64,000 nucleotides of DNA from Betaproteobacteria bacterium (GCA_021298815.1 JAJTHE010000008.1:1-64000), one strand, 5' to 3'; positions 46,822 to 57,569 are shown, counted from the stretch's first letter. The notes: generated by a model not told the origin, from the letters alone. Translations and numbers: made by a program.

Positions 46822-47012
46822 GGGATCTCCTCCTGGGGGATTGCTTTCATGTGCACCTTGGCGTGCAACCCGGCTTGAATCGTACACTGCCGCAGGAGGG
46901 GTCGCGTGTCCGCCGGCGGCCCCGCGCTGCGTGCGGCCGGGTGCGCGGCAGGGCGGCGTGGCCGGGCGCGGCGCCGGCCGGCGGGTACACTTGCCGGCAG
47001 GAGGGCTCACGC

Positions 47013-47930
47013 ATGGAACTCGGATTCATCGGTCTCGGCCGCATGGGCGGCAACATGGTCGCTCGCCTGCTCGCCGGCCGGTCGATCCGGGTGGTGGTGC
47101 ACGACCGCTCGGAAGAACCGGTGAAGGCGCTGGTGGCGAAGGGGGCGCTCGCGGCCGGGTCGCCGACGCAGCTGGTGTCGATGCTCGGCGCCAGCCCGCG
47201 GGTGGTCTGGCTGATGCTGCCGGCGGGCGAGGTCACCGAAGTGATCTACCGCGAGGTGCGCGAGCAGCTCGGCGAAGGCGACATCCTGGTCGACGGCGCG
47301 AACTCGAACCATCGCGACACCTCGCGCCGGGCGCTCGAGTGCGCGGCACGCGGCATCCGCCTGCTCGGCGTCGGCGTCAGCGGCGGCATCGTCGCGGCCG
47401 ACAGCGGCTACCCGATGATGATCGGCGGCGATCCGGCGGCCTATGCGCATTGTCTGCCGCTGTTCCAGGGCCTCGGGCTCGACAAGGGCTATGCGCTCGT
47501 CGGCAGCGATCCATCCGCCGGCCACTACGTGAAGATGGTGCACAATGCGATCGAGTACGGAATGATGCAGGCGATCGCCGAAGGCTTCGACCTGCTGCAG
47601 AACGGTTCGGTCAAGGGACTGGACCTGCCGGGCATCGCCGGCATCTGGAACCACGGTACCATCGTCAGCTCGTTCCTGATGCAGATGACCGCCAACGCGC
47701 TCGCCCGCGACGCGGACCTGTCCGGCCTGGCGCCGTTCGTGGCCGACAGCGGCGAGGGCCGCTGGGCGGCGATCGAGGCGATGGAACACAGCGTGCCGTT
47801 CGTCGCGAATACCTATGCGCTGCATGCACGCTACCAGTCGCGCGATCCGAACTCGCTCGCGCTGCGCCTGCTGTCCGCGATGCGCCGCGAGTTCGGCGGC
47901 CATGCGGTGAAGCCGGCCGGGACCGACTGA
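47013..47930 (+). CDS. gnd: 6-phosphogluconate dehydrogenase (short, decarboxylating)
   Basis: A 305-residue enzyme of the short, NAD-type 6PGDH group. The Rossmann motif is GFIGLGRMGGNM, the substrate motif GVGVSGG, and the catalytic region GHYVKMVHNAIEYGMMQ (Lys and Asn). The protein lacks the long C-terminal domain of E. coli Gnd, as is normal for this subgroup. It makes ribulose 5-phosphate. GGAGG is 8 nt before ATG. Its stop overlaps the pgl start by 1 nt. Confidence 0.93.
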   Translation: MELGFIGLGRMGGNMVARLLAGRSIRVVVHDRSEEPVKALVAKGALAAGSPTQLVSMLGASPRVVWLMLPAGEVTEVIYREVREQLGEGDILVDGANSNHRDTSRRALECAARGIRLLGVGVSGGIVAADSGYPMMIGGDPAAYAHCLPLFQGLGLDKGYALVGSDPSAGHYVKMVHNAIEYGMMQAIAEGFDLLQNGSVKGLDLPGIAGIWNHGTIVSSFLMQMTANALARDADLSGLAPFVADSGEGRWAAIEAMEHSVPFVANTYALHARYQSRDPNSLALRLLSAMRREFGGHAVKPAGTD

Positions 47931-48679
47931 TGGGCCGGCTGGTCCGGCTGCCGGAACGCACGGCGCTGGACCGGGCCTGCGCCGCCTGGCTGGCGCGCCG
48001 GCTGCAGTCCGGCGCCGGCCCGGTCGTGTTCGCCGCCTGCGGCGGACGCAGCGTGGACGGCATCCTGGCGGCGCTGCCCGGGCAGGCAGGCGTGCCCTGG
48101 GAGCGGGTGCATGTCTTCCTGGTCGATGAACGCGTGGTGCCTGCGGGCCATGCCGACAGCAACCTGCGGCAACTGCACGCAGGGCTGGTGGCGCCGCTCG
48201 CGTCGGCGGGGCTGCTGCCTGCGGGCAACTTGCACGCCTTCGCCTTCCCGCAGCATCCCTCGGTCGCCGCCGAGGCCGCGGCGGTGGAGTCCTGCAACCG
48301 GGCGCTGCGGGCGCTTGGCGGACGCTTCGATGCCGTGCTGCTCAGCGCCGGCGAGGATGGCCATGTCGCCGCGCTGTTCCCCGGCCACCGGTCGTTCGAC
48401 GATCCCGCGCAGGGCTACATCCGGTTCGACGACTCGCCGAAGCCGCCCGCGTCGCGGGTCAGCGCGTCGCGGGCCCTGCTGCTGCGTTCGCGCGCGGCGG
48501 CCCTGGTGTTCGCCGGGGAATCGAAGCGCGCTGCGCTGGCGGGGTTCATCGCCTGCGGCAGGCCGGATCCCGATGCAGGCCTCGGCCGGCTGGCAGTGCT
48601 CGACAGGCAGCCCGTTCCCGCCTGCCTCGTGCGTGCGCTGCCGGAGTGGGCGGCCTTCACCGACCTGGACCACCGATGA
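47930..48679 (+). CDS. pgl: 6-phosphogluconolactonase
   Basis: A 249-residue lactonase of the SOL/DevB family. The motif VHVFLVDERVVPAGHADSN and the late SAGEDGHVAALFPGH identify it. It hydrolyses 6-phosphogluconolactone, the product of Zwf. Start ATG 47930 overlaps the gnd stop and the gene end overlaps zwf (ATGA). The position between gnd and zwf allows coupled translation of all three steps. Confidence 0.93.
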   Translation: MGRLVRLPERTALDRACAAWLARRLQSGAGPVVFAACGGRSVDGILAALPGQAGVPWERVHVFLVDERVVPAGHADSNLRQLHAGLVAPLASAGLLPAGNLHAFAFPQHPSVAAEAAAVESCNRALRALGGRFDAVLLSAGEDGHVAALFPGHRSFDDPAQGYIRFDDSPKPPASRVSASRALLLRSRAAALVFAGESKRAALAGFIACGRPDPDAGLGRLAVLDRQPVPACLVRALPEWAAFTDLDHR

Positions 48680-50157
48680 GCGCGCCCGCAAGCCGCTGCG
48701 AGCCCTGCGTGATCCTCGTGTTCGGGGCCACCGGCGACCTCGCCAGGCGCAAGATCTTCCCTGCGCTGCTCGCGCTGCATCGCCGCGGCTTCCTGCACGC
48801 GCACACGCCGGTGGTCGCGGTGTCGCGTCGCCCGCTGTCGGTCGCGGACCTGCTGGCGCCCCTGCACCTCGAAGGCGGTGGGGACGACGCGGAAGCGCTG
48901 CGTGCGTTCGCCGCATCGGTGCGCTGCATCGCGTTCGACCACGGCGAGGCCACGCTGCCTGCCTTCGTCGCAGCGGTCGACGACCTCGCGCGAGCGCGCG
49001 GGGCCGGCCCGGCGCGGGCGGTGTACTTCGCGCTGCCGGCCGACGCGTTCGAGCCGACCGCCGCGCTGCTGGTGAAGGGCGGGCTGTTCCAGGGCGAAGG
49101 CTGGCGCCGGCTGTGCTTCGAGAAGCCGTTCGGCCACGACCTCGCGTCCGCGCGCGAGCTCAATGCGAAGATCACGCGCCACTTCGACGAGTCGTCGATC
49201 TACCGGATCGACCACTACCTGGGCAAGGAGCTGGTGCGCAACCTGATGGTGATGCGTTTCGCCAACCCGCTGTTCGGGCAGATCTGGAACCGCGGGTTCA
49301 TCGACCATGTGCAGGTGACGATCGCCGAGACGCTCGGCGTGGAAGGGCGCGCCGGCTACTACGAGAAGGCCGGCGCGGTGCGCGACATGATGCAGAACCA
49401 CCTGATGCAGGTGCTGGCACTGGCCGCGATGGAGCCGCCGAAGGCGCTGGATGCCGACAGCGTGCGCGACGCGATGGTCGAGGTGGTGCGCCAGCTGGTG
49501 CCCCCGTCCGGCGGCGACTTCGTGCTCGGGCAGTTCGCGCCAGGCGAAGCGGGCGGCAGGCCGGTGCCGGGTTACCGCGAAGAGCCGGGGGTCGATCCGG
49601 CCTCGGACACCGAGACCTTCGTGGCGGTGCGCGCCTGCATCGACAATCCGCGCTGGCAGGGCGTGCCGTTCTTCCTGCGCACCGGCAAGCGGATGGGACG
49701 CAGGCTGGCCGAGGCGAACATCGTGCTGCGTGCGCAGCCCGGCACCCTGTTCCGCGCCGACCGTGCGGTCGAAGGCGAGCCCGGACCGAACGTGATCTCG
49801 ATCCGCATCCAGCCCAACGAAGGCATCTCGGTGGAGTTCACGGTGAAGGCCCCGGGGGAGGGCCTGCGGCTGGAGACCGCGGTGATGGAGCACTGCCATC
49901 ATTGCGTGTACGGGCTCAATACCGCGGAGGCCTACGAGATCCTGCTGCACGAATTCCTGGCCGGCGACCAGACGCTGTTCACGCGATGGGATTTCGTGGA
50001 GGCGAGCTGGCGCTGGGTGGATGCGATCACCGCCGCCCGCGACGGCCAGGCGAGTGCGTTTCCCAACTATGCCGCCGGCACTTCCGGCCCGGCACAGGCG
50101 GAAGGCCTCCTCGGCGAGGGGCGGGACTGGATCGTCTCCCGTGACATCCTGTCATGA
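48676..50157 (+). CDS. zwf: Glucose-6-phosphate 1-dehydrogenase
   Basis: A 493-residue enzyme with the nucleotide motif VFGATGDLARRK and the substrate-binding RIDHYLGKE (residues 177-185, with the catalytic His nearby). Further marks are EKPFG and the C-terminal FTRWDFVEASW. It catalyses the entry step of the oxidative pentose phosphate path. The start was moved from 48646 to ATG 48676 to match ATGA overlap with pgl. The reverse pathway order gnd-pgl-zwf is compact and complete, and no edd/eda genes are present. Confidence 0.95.
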   Translation: MSAPASRCEPCVILVFGATGDLARRKIFPALLALHRRGFLHAHTPVVAVSRRPLSVADLLAPLHLEGGGDDAEALRAFAASVRCIAFDHGEATLPAFVAAVDDLARARGAGPARAVYFALPADAFEPTAALLVKGGLFQGEGWRRLCFEKPFGHDLASARELNAKITRHFDESSIYRIDHYLGKELVRNLMVMRFANPLFGQIWNRGFIDHVQVTIAETLGVEGRAGYYEKAGAVRDMMQNHLMQVLALAAMEPPKALDADSVRDAMVEVVRQLVPPSGGDFVLGQFAPGEAGGRPVPGYREEPGVDPASDTETFVAVRACIDNPRWQGVPFFLRTGKRMGRRLAEANIVLRAQPGTLFRADRAVEGEPGPNVISIRIQPNEGISVEFTVKAPGEGLRLETAVMEHCHHCVYGLNTAEAYEILLHEFLAGDQTLFTRWDFVEASWRWVDAITAARDGQASAFPNYAAGTSGPAQAEGLLGEGRDWIVSRDILS

Positions 50158-50160
50158 GTA

Positions 50161-51433
<1,273 letters not shown>

Positions 51434-51480
51434 CAGCGCCCGGTCGCCCGCACAGCCGGGCGTGGCGCCAGGAGGAATCC

Positions 51481-52503
51481 ATGACCAGCCCGAACCGCGT
51501 CCATCCTTGCCTGCGTCCGGCCACGCGTCCCGCCGCCGCCCTTACGGTGGTAGCAGCCGCGATCGCGATGCTCGTCCCGGACGCCGCGCACGCGCAGCCG
51601 TTCCCGCAACCGGGCAAGGCGATCCGCCTGCTGGTGGGCTTCCCGCCGGGCGGGTCGACCGACCTGCTTGCGCGCAGCGTCGGTAACAAGCTCGGGGAAC
51701 AGCTGGGCGTGCAGGTGGTCGTGGACAACCGGGCTGGTGCTGCGGGCAACGTCGCCGCCGAGCTCGCGGCGCGCGGCAATCCGGATGGCTACACGCTGCT
51801 GATGGCGACGGTCAGCAGCCATGCGATCAACCCGGCCCTGTACCGCAGCATCCCCTACGATCCGATCGGCGACTATGCGCCGGTCAGCCTGGTCGCGTCC
51901 TATCCGCTGATCCTGGCGGTGAACCCGTCGCTCGGCGTGAAGACGGTGGCCGACCTCGTGGCGCTGGCACGGCAGAAGCCCGGCACGCTGAATTTCTCGT
52001 CGTCCGGCAACGGCTCGCCGGGCCACCTGTCGGGCGAACTGTTCAAGATGCTGGCGAAGGTCGACATGACCCACGTCCCGTACAAGGGCGGCGCACCGGC
52101 GACCGCGGCCGTGCTGGCGAACGAGGCACAGCTCATCTTCGCGACGCTGCCGGGCGCGATCGGATTCATCAAGTCGGGCAAGCTGGTCGGCCCCGCGGTG
52201 ACCACCGCGAAGCGTTCCGGTGCGCTGCCCGACGTGCCCACGGTCGCGGAGGCCGGCGTGCCCGGCTTCGCGACCAGTTCGTGGGCCGGCCTCGTCGCCC
52301 CGGCACGCACGCCGCGCGCCATCACGGGTGCACTGCGCGAGGCTGTGGTGAAGTCGCTGGCCGCACCCGACCTGCGCGAGCGGCTCGCCCGCGACGGCGC
52401 CGACCCGGTGGGCAGCACGCCGGAGGAGTTCGCGGCCTACATCAAGTCCGAACTCGCGCAATGGCGCAAGGTGGTGCAGCAGGCGAAGGCGCAGATCGAC
52501 TAG
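51481..52503 (+). CDS. Bug/TctC solute-binding protein (13)
   Basis: A 340-residue receptor. The signal peptide ends at AHA (residue 38). A short insert (QPFPQPGKAIRLLV) precedes the loop GFPPGGSTDLLAR, with S-T as the residues before aspartate. HVPYKGGAPATAAV follows. GGAGG is a few nt before ATG. Placement after phnA suggests it could deliver phosphonoacetate or another phosphonate; Bug proteins for phosphonates are not well known, so this is only a hint. It overlaps the convergent PAP2 gene by 4 nt. Confidence 0.9.
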   Translation: MTSPNRVHPCLRPATRPAAALTVVAAAIAMLVPDAAHAQPFPQPGKAIRLLVGFPPGGSTDLLARSVGNKLGEQLGVQVVVDNRAGAAGNVAAELAARGNPDGYTLLMATVSSHAINPALYRSIPYDPIGDYAPVSLVASYPLILAVNPSLGVKTVADLVALARQKPGTLNFSSSGNGSPGHLSGELFKMLAKVDMTHVPYKGGAPATAAVLANEAQLIFATLPGAIGFIKSGKLVGPAVTTAKRSGALPDVPTVAEAGVPGFATSSWAGLVAPARTPRAITGALREAVVKSLAAPDLRERLARDGADPVGSTPEEFAAYIKSELAQWRKVVQQAKAQID

Positions 52504-53174
52504 GTCGCTGTTCCGGTGTCCGGCATGGCGCGGCCGGGAGGCATTGCGCGTCCGGCCAGCCACCATGCGGCCAGCGCCAGCGCGGCACCGGCGGGCAGGT
52601 CGATCGCGTAATGCTGCTTGAAGGTCAGCGTGCTCGCGATGCTCGCCAGCGCAACCGCGTGGCAGGCGACCTTGCCGGGCGTGCGTCCCGCGCCGACCAG
52701 CAGCATGCAGAACAGGCAACTCGTCACATGCAGGCTGGGAAGGCAGTTGACGGGTGCGTCGATCGCGCGCACCCAGCCGGCCACTGCCGCGGTAAGGGCA
52801 TCGGGCGGCCATGCGGCGGCGAACGCCTCGCGCGGATAGCGCAGCGGCCAGGCGACGAACAGCAGCGCGGCGACGGCCTGGGCGAGCAGCACGGCGTACA
52901 GGAAGCGGGTGCAACGCACGAGGTCGCGGCAGGACGCATAGGAGGCCACCAGCAGCGGGTACTGGGCGAGGTAGGGCCAGACCGTCTGCGGGATCCACGG
53001 GATGCGTCGTTCCCAGTCGAACAGGGCGATCACCTGTGCATGCCCGGCGGCGATCCGGCCCGGCAGGATGTACAGCGCCGCGCAGGCCAGCGCGACCAGC
53101 AGCGCGGCGGCGTACTTGCCGGTGCGGGTGCGCAGCAGCGGAAGGCCGGCGGCCGTGCGCGCGCGTTCAGGCAT
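52500..53174 (-). CDS. PAP2 superfamily membrane phosphatase
   Basis: A 224-residue membrane protein with about six helices. The phosphatase motif NCLPSLHVTSCL and the later FKQHYAIDLPAG (His and Asp) mark the PAP2 fold, with the first phosphatase motif (KxxxxxxRP) not obvious. The group resembles the Aur1/inositol-phosphotransferase-like branch. It would dephosphorylate a lipid phosphate or transfer a phosphoryl head group on the membrane. It overlaps the upstream hydroxylase gene by 8 nt and is the last gene in the minus-strand operon of the lipid locus. Confidence 0.8.
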   Translation of the reverse strand: MPERARTAAGLPLLRTRTGKYAAALLVALACAALYILPGRIAAGHAQVIALFDWERRIPWIPQTVWPYLAQYPLLVASYASCRDLVRCTRFLYAVLLAQAVAALLFVAWPLRYPREAFAAAWPPDALTAAVAGWVRAIDAPVNCLPSLHVTSCLFCMLLVGAGRTPGKVACHAVALASIASTLTFKQHYAIDLPAGAALALAAWWLAGRAMPPGRAMPDTGTAT

Positions 53175-53910
53175 CGGCGACGATCCCGTGCCGGCGGTAC
53201 CAGTCGGCGAACACGCGCTGCGCCCGGCGCCCGAACGGACTGCGCCGCAGCAGCCAGAGCAGCGTCCGGTTCAGGCCGTCCGCGAAAGGGTGCATCGGCC
53301 GCAGGATGTCCATGAACAGCACGCAGCGCCGCTGCGCCGACTCGTTCGCGGCGCTGTGCACGCGCGTGTCGTCGAACACGATCGTGCGCCCGTGCTGCCA
53401 GTGCATGCGGATGCCGTCGACCTCGATCCAGCAGGCTTCGCGCTCCGTCGGCAACTCCAGCGCGACCTGCACGCGTAGCAGGCCCTTGTAGGGACCGCGA
53501 TGCGGCGCCAGCCGCTTGCCCGGTTCCAGGATGGAGAACATCGCCGTCTGCATGCCGGGCACCGCGCGCACGGCAGCCGCGGTGCGCGGGCACAGCGCGG
53601 CGTTGCGTGGCGCCTCGATGCCGTAGGCATGCAGCACGAAGGTGCGCCAGCGGTCGTCTGAGGTGATCGGCAACTGTTCGGGCGAGATCTCGTGGAACGG
53701 CGGGATCGGTTCGCCGCCGTCGACCAGCCGGCGGTACTCGGCCACCATGTCGGGGACCGCGGCCTCGAGCGCCGGCACCCAGGCGAACAGGCGCGGGTCG
53801 TGCACCGGGGGGTCGCCCAGCAGCGATGCATGGGCGAGGTAGCGCTCGAACCGGTGCAGCAGGCGGAACGACAGCGGTACGGCATCCACGGTGCGCGGCA
53901 GTCCGGTCAT
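53167..53910 (-). CDS. Aspartyl/asparaginyl beta-hydroxylase-like (LpxO type)
   Basis: A 247-residue Fe(II)/2-oxoglutarate oxygenase. The core motif GKRLAPHRGPYKGLLRVQVA has the first histidine and arginine. The VFDDTRVHSAANES segment supplies the later His. This form is shared by lipid A hydroxylase LpxO and acyl-chain hydroxylases. Its start overlaps the upstream hydrolase gene by 4 nt (ATGA at 53907-53910), and its end overlaps the PAP2 gene. It probably hydroxylates an acyl chain or amino acid moiety of the locus product; this is inferred from the neighbours. Confidence 0.85.
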   Translation of the reverse strand: MTGLPRTVDAVPLSFRLLHRFERYLAHASLLGDPPVHDPRLFAWVPALEAAVPDMVAEYRRLVDGGEPIPPFHEISPEQLPITSDDRWRTFVLHAYGIEAPRNAALCPRTAAAVRAVPGMQTAMFSILEPGKRLAPHRGPYKGLLRVQVALELPTEREACWIEVDGIRMHWQHGRTIVFDDTRVHSAANESAQRRCVLFMDILRPMHPFADGLNRTLLWLLRRSPFGRRAQRVFADWYRRHGIVADA

Positions 53911-54791
53911 CGGCTGGCGAGGACTGCCTGCAGCAGGGCCGGCCAGAAGCGGTCGTGCGCGAAACCGAGGCCGCCGATGGAGGGCTGCGAATGGTCGATG
54001 CCGTCGAGCTGCAGCATCGCATGGCCGGGCCAGCACTGGTCGCGGGTGAAGAATACGCCGTCGTGCGGCTGTCCGGGTTCGATGCGGTCGAGGCGGCCGA
54101 AGCGCAGTTCCAGCGACAGCGATGGCTGCCGCGCGCACGAGGCGACCATCAGGCAGCGAAAGGGCAGGCCGGATCGGTCGAGCAGCGCCGCGAGCGGGGC
54201 GATCACCGGGCCGTCCAGTTCGCGGCAGGCGCTGCGCGCGCCGGCCAGCGTGAGCAGCGCGGCTTCGGCCGGCTCGCGCAGGCGGTCGCCGCGGCGCAGA
54301 CTGTCCCGGTGCCGTCCGTGGAACATGCTTTCGAGGCAGGGCGCGCCCGCGCGCGGTACCTGCACGCCGACGCAGGCGAGCGTCGCCTGCGCCAGGCGGG
54401 GTTCGCCGGCCAGTGCGAGCAGGATTTCCAGGCCCCCCTTGCTGTGCGCGAGGAACAGCGGGCGCCGCCCGGCGTCGACCAGCGCCGCGACCTGGCGCAC
54501 CAGCAATCGTCGGTTGTGTTCGATCGTGCCCGCCGGATCGGTGCGTGCGATGGTCGCCTGCCAGCCTGCCGAGCGCAGTCGCGCGAGCGGCGCGCGGAAG
54601 TGCCCGGGGATCCACGCGCCGAACAGGCCGCGCACCATCACCACGGTACAGTCGGTCACCGCAGCGGCCAGAGTCGGGCCGTCCTCCCGCCCGGTGAAGA
54701 CGCGGTCGAAGATGTCCCGTTCCGGCGCGGGGCCGGTGGTCGCGGCGGCGTCGGGGATCAACGCGGCAGCGCCGCCGCTGCCATGCGGCAC
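53907..54791 (-). CDS. Alpha/beta hydrolase-like protein
   Basis: A 294-residue protein with alpha/beta hydrolase features. VVMVRGLFGAW is an oxyanion-strand element and FLAHSKGGLEILLAL carries the nucleophile elbow (HSKGG, a G-x-S-x-G variant with alanine first). The late DGIDHSQPS supplies a histidine. Such proteins release or transfer acyl groups. It leads the three-gene minus-strand operon, and its 5' end is 56 nt from the divergent desaturase. A role in releasing the locus product is inferred. Confidence 0.72.
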   Translation of the reverse strand: MPHGSGGAAALIPDAAATTGPAPERDIFDRVFTGREDGPTLAAAVTDCTVVMVRGLFGAWIPGHFRAPLARLRSAGWQATIARTDPAGTIEHNRRLLVRQVAALVDAGRRPLFLAHSKGGLEILLALAGEPRLAQATLACVGVQVPRAGAPCLESMFHGRHRDSLRRGDRLREPAEAALLTLAGARSACRELDGPVIAPLAALLDRSGLPFRCLMVASCARQPSLSLELRFGRLDRIEPGQPHDGVFFTRDQCWPGHAMLQLDGIDHSQPSIGGLGFAHDRFWPALLQAVLASR

Positions 54792-54802
54792 GATACTGCG
54801 AC

Positions 54803-54808
54803 TAGAAT
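54803..54808 (+). promoter_or_regulatory. Candidate -10 box (TAGAAT) for the desaturase operon
   Basis: TAGAAT lies 40 nt before the desaturase ATG in the 56-nt divergent gap. It matches the consensus in five of six positions. No clear -35 box was found. Confidence 0.35.
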
Positions 54809-54847
54809 CACCGTGATCGCGCCCTCGCGAAGCCAGGCTCCCGCCGA

Positions 54848-55798
54848 ATGCCCCAGACCCGTCTTCCCCAGAATGGCCCCCCCGAAGACCGACGTGCGTC
54901 GCTCGATCGGCAGAACGTCGGCGTGCTGGTGCTGCAGCTGCTCGGCTGGGGCGTGATGATCGAGGCGCTGCACCGGGACATCTTGTTCGGGTGGAAGGCC
55001 GCCATCGTCGTGCTGTTCTGCCTGATGATGCAGGGCGTGTTCTCGATGATGCATGAATGCTGCCATCGCAACGGCCATCGGCAACGGCGCCTGAACTGGG
55101 CGATGGGCGCGCTGGCTTCCACCCTGTTCGGCAGTTCGTACACGCTCATCCGGGTGAATCACGAGGGGCATCACCAGCGCAACCGTTCGCATGCGGAACT
55201 GGCCGAGTTCATCATGCCCGGCGAGCGGCCCGCGTTCAAGATCGGACTGTACTACTTCGCGATCCTCGGCGGCATCTGGATCGGCAGCTTCGTCGCGACC
55301 CTGCTGCTGCCGTTCGTGCCCTACCAGCATGCGAAGTCGCTGGCGCTGCGCATGACCACCATGGACGGCTACAGCCGCTCGTTCGCCGAGTTCGACGCCG
55401 ACGACTGGGCGCTGCTGCGGCTGGAGGCCGTGCTCGCGGTCGCCTGGTGGTCCGGCTGCATCTGGCTGTTCGGCTGGAGCTGGCAGGTGCTGCTCGTGGT
55501 CTACGCGTGCTATGCGTTCTCGTATTCGTCGCTGCAGTGGGTCTACCACATGCGCACGCCGCTCGACCGCATCGAAGGCGCCTACGACCTGCGCCTGCCG
55601 ACGCCGGTGCGCTGGCTGTTCCTCAACTTCAACTACAACCTGTCGCACCATCGCCATCCGCGCGCGCCCTGGCAGGACCTGCATGCGCGCGTCGACCGGC
55701 GCGAGACCCAGCCGCTGTGGTACCGGTACCTGTCGGTGTTCCGGCCGCCGGAACCGTATCCGGACGATCCGTCGCGGCTGGCCAAGCAGTATTTCTGA
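54848..55798 (+). CDS. Membrane fatty acid desaturase (a)
   Basis: A 316-residue integral-membrane di-iron enzyme. The three histidine boxes are HECCH (69-73), HEGHH (105-109) and HHRHP (267-271), between four hydrophobic segments. The family desaturates or hydroxylates acyl chains and carotenoid or sterol-like substrates. The stop overlaps the Rieske start by 1 nt. It is the first gene of the six-gene plus-strand operon. Together with the last gene of that operon (a second, different desaturase) it suggests two oxidation steps on one chain. Confidence 0.88.
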   Translation: MPQTRLPQNGPPEDRRASLDRQNVGVLVLQLLGWGVMIEALHRDILFGWKAAIVVLFCLMMQGVFSMMHECCHRNGHRQRRLNWAMGALASTLFGSSYTLIRVNHEGHHQRNRSHAELAEFIMPGERPAFKIGLYYFAILGGIWIGSFVATLLLPFVPYQHAKSLALRMTTMDGYSRSFAEFDADDWALLRLEAVLAVAWWSGCIWLFGWSWQVLLVVYACYAFSYSSLQWVYHMRTPLDRIEGAYDLRLPTPVRWLFLNFNYNLSHHRHPRAPWQDLHARVDRRETQPLWYRYLSVFRPPEPYPDDPSRLAKQYF

Positions 55799-56847
55799 TG
55801 GCCGCGGGCGGGGACACGGGTGACCGGCTGCTGCGGCACTGGTATGCGTTGTGCCGCAGCCGCGACCTTGGCCATCGTGCGCCGCTGCCGGTGCGCCTGT
55901 TCGGACGGCGGCTGGTCGCGTTCCGTGGCGAGGGCGGCCGACCGGCCGCGCTGCACGACCGCTGCGTGCATCGGCAGGCGCCGCTGTCGGCGGGACGCGT
56001 CTGCGCAGCGCGGCTGCAGTGCCCGTACCACGGCTGGGCGTACGACGGCAGCGGCCGCGTGGTGCAGGTGCCGGCGCTCGGGCCGGGGCAGGTACCGGAG
56101 GGCCTGCGCGTCGCGTCGCTGCCCTGCGTCGAACAGGACGGCCTGGTGTGGACGTGGCCGGGCGAGGGCGAGCCCGATCGTCCGCCGCCACGGGTGCCGA
56201 CCTGCGACGAACCCGGGTGGACGCGGTTCATCATGAAGACCCGGTTCCGCGGCACGGTCGAAGCCTGCCTCGAGAACTTCCTCGACTGTCCGCATGCCAC
56301 CTTCGTGCACCGCGGCTGGTTCCGTTCGCCTACCGGCGTGCCGGTGACCGCACGGGTCACGTCGCTGCCCGACGGCGCGCAGGCCGAGTACTTCGGCGAG
56401 CCGCGCCGGCGCAGCGTGATCTGGGCGATGTTCTCGCCCCCGGGCGGCACCATGCAGCATGTCGACCGCTTCATCGCGCCGGCGACCAGCCGTGTCGACT
56501 ACGTGTTCCCGAACGGCCTCGCCTACAACATCACGTCCACCTGCAGCCCGGTCGAGGGCGATGCCATCGAGGTGTACACGGTGATGTCGTTCCGCTTCCG
56601 CGGACTCGGGCCGCTGGTACGCCTGTTCTTCGAGCCGCTGTCGCGCTGGATCATCCGCCAGGACGTGCGCATGCTCGACCGGGTCGCCGACAACCGCGCC
56701 GCGGACGCGGCCGCCGGCGCGCCGCCCGCGCGCAGCACCGAGGCCGACCTGCTCGGTGAATCGATCTGGCGCTGGCGCGCCGCCCTCGCGCGCGGCGAAC
56801 CGCCGCCGGCGGCCGGGGCGGTACGCGACGTGCGGCTGGTGCTGTGA
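55798..56847 (+). CDS. Rieske [2Fe-2S] oxygenase alpha subunit
   Basis: A 349-residue ring-hydroxylating-type oxygenase. The Rieske cluster ligands are C56-x-H58 and C75-x2-H78 (CPYHGW). The mononuclear iron triad is in ENFLDCPHATFVH (D, H, H). Proteins of this sort, for example vanillate O-demethylase and cholesterol 7-desaturase relatives, hydroxylate, demethylate or desaturate. No reductase or ferredoxin gene is in the locus, so electrons must come from elsewhere. Start ATG 55798 overlaps the desaturase stop. The C-terminal helix lacks a second Fe-S site. Confidence 0.87.
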   Translation: MAAGGDTGDRLLRHWYALCRSRDLGHRAPLPVRLFGRRLVAFRGEGGRPAALHDRCVHRQAPLSAGRVCAARLQCPYHGWAYDGSGRVVQVPALGPGQVPEGLRVASLPCVEQDGLVWTWPGEGEPDRPPPRVPTCDEPGWTRFIMKTRFRGTVEACLENFLDCPHATFVHRGWFRSPTGVPVTARVTSLPDGAQAEYFGEPRRRSVIWAMFSPPGGTMQHVDRFIAPATSRVDYVFPNGLAYNITSTCSPVEGDAIEVYTVMSFRFRGLGPLVRLFFEPLSRWIIRQDVRMLDRVADNRAADAAAGAPPARSTEADLLGESIWRWRAALARGEPPPAAGAVRDVRLVL

Positions 56848-57569
56848 CGACGCTCGCGGCGCGGGTGGTGCGCGTGCCGGCGCTGGACCCGGCACTGGTC
56901 GATCCCATGTACCGGCTGTACGCGGCCCACTACGATGCCTGCGACCCGGTGCGCTTCCGCAGCGACCTCGCCGGCAAGGACCATGTGATCCTGCTGGAGG
57001 ACGACGGACGGCTGTGCGGCTTCTCGACCGCGGTCGACCATCCGTTCGAATGGAAGGGCACGCGGCTGCGGGTGCTGTTCTCCGGCGACACCATCATCGA
57101 TCGCAGTGCCTGGGGACAGCAGGCACTGAGCCGTGCGTTCGCCCGGCTCGCCGGCGCACTGCATGCGCGCGAGCCCGCGGTGCCGCTGTACTGGCTGCTG
57201 ATCTCCAAGGGCCACCGCACCTATCGCTACCTCAGCGTGTTCGCGCGCCGGTTCTTCCCGCATCCGTCCGGCGACGACGAGGACCTGCTGCCGCTCGCCG
57301 GCGCGATCGCGGCGGCACGCTTCGGGGCGGACTTCGATCCGGCGCGCGGCGTGGTGGCCTTCCCGCGCTCGCTCGGGCAACTCAAGCCCGAGCTCGCCGA
57401 CGTGCCGTCGCGGCTGTCCAGGCGGCCGGAGGTCGCGTTCTTCCTGCAGCGCAACCCGGGCTATCGCAGCGGCGACGAGCTGGTCTGCCTGACCCGGCTC
57501 GACCCGGACAACCTGCGCGCGCTGGTGCGCGCCGCCTTCCTGGCGGGCATGGCCGATGGGCTGGACTGA
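56844..57569 (+). CDS. GNAT-like protein of unknown substrate
   Basis: A 241-residue protein, start GTG 56844 (GTGA overlap with the Rieske gene). The N-terminal half (LYAAHYDACDPVRFRSDL, then VILLEDDGRLCGF) resembles an acyltransferase GNAT fold, and FSGDTIIDRSAWGQQALSRA sits where CoA would bind. The similarity is structural by pattern only. No TM helix. It overlaps GH3 by 14 nt. In this locus it is a candidate for amide or ester formation on a GH3-activated acid. Confidence 0.55.
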   Translation: MTTLAARVVRVPALDPALVDPMYRLYAAHYDACDPVRFRSDLAGKDHVILLEDDGRLCGFSTAVDHPFEWKGTRLRVLFSGDTIIDRSAWGQQALSRAFARLAGALHAREPAVPLYWLLISKGHRTYRYLSVFARRFFPHPSGDDEDLLPLAGAIAAARFGADFDPARGVVAFPRSLGQLKPELADVPSRLSRRPEVAFFLQRNPGYRSGDELVCLTRLDPDNLRALVRAAFLAGMADGLD

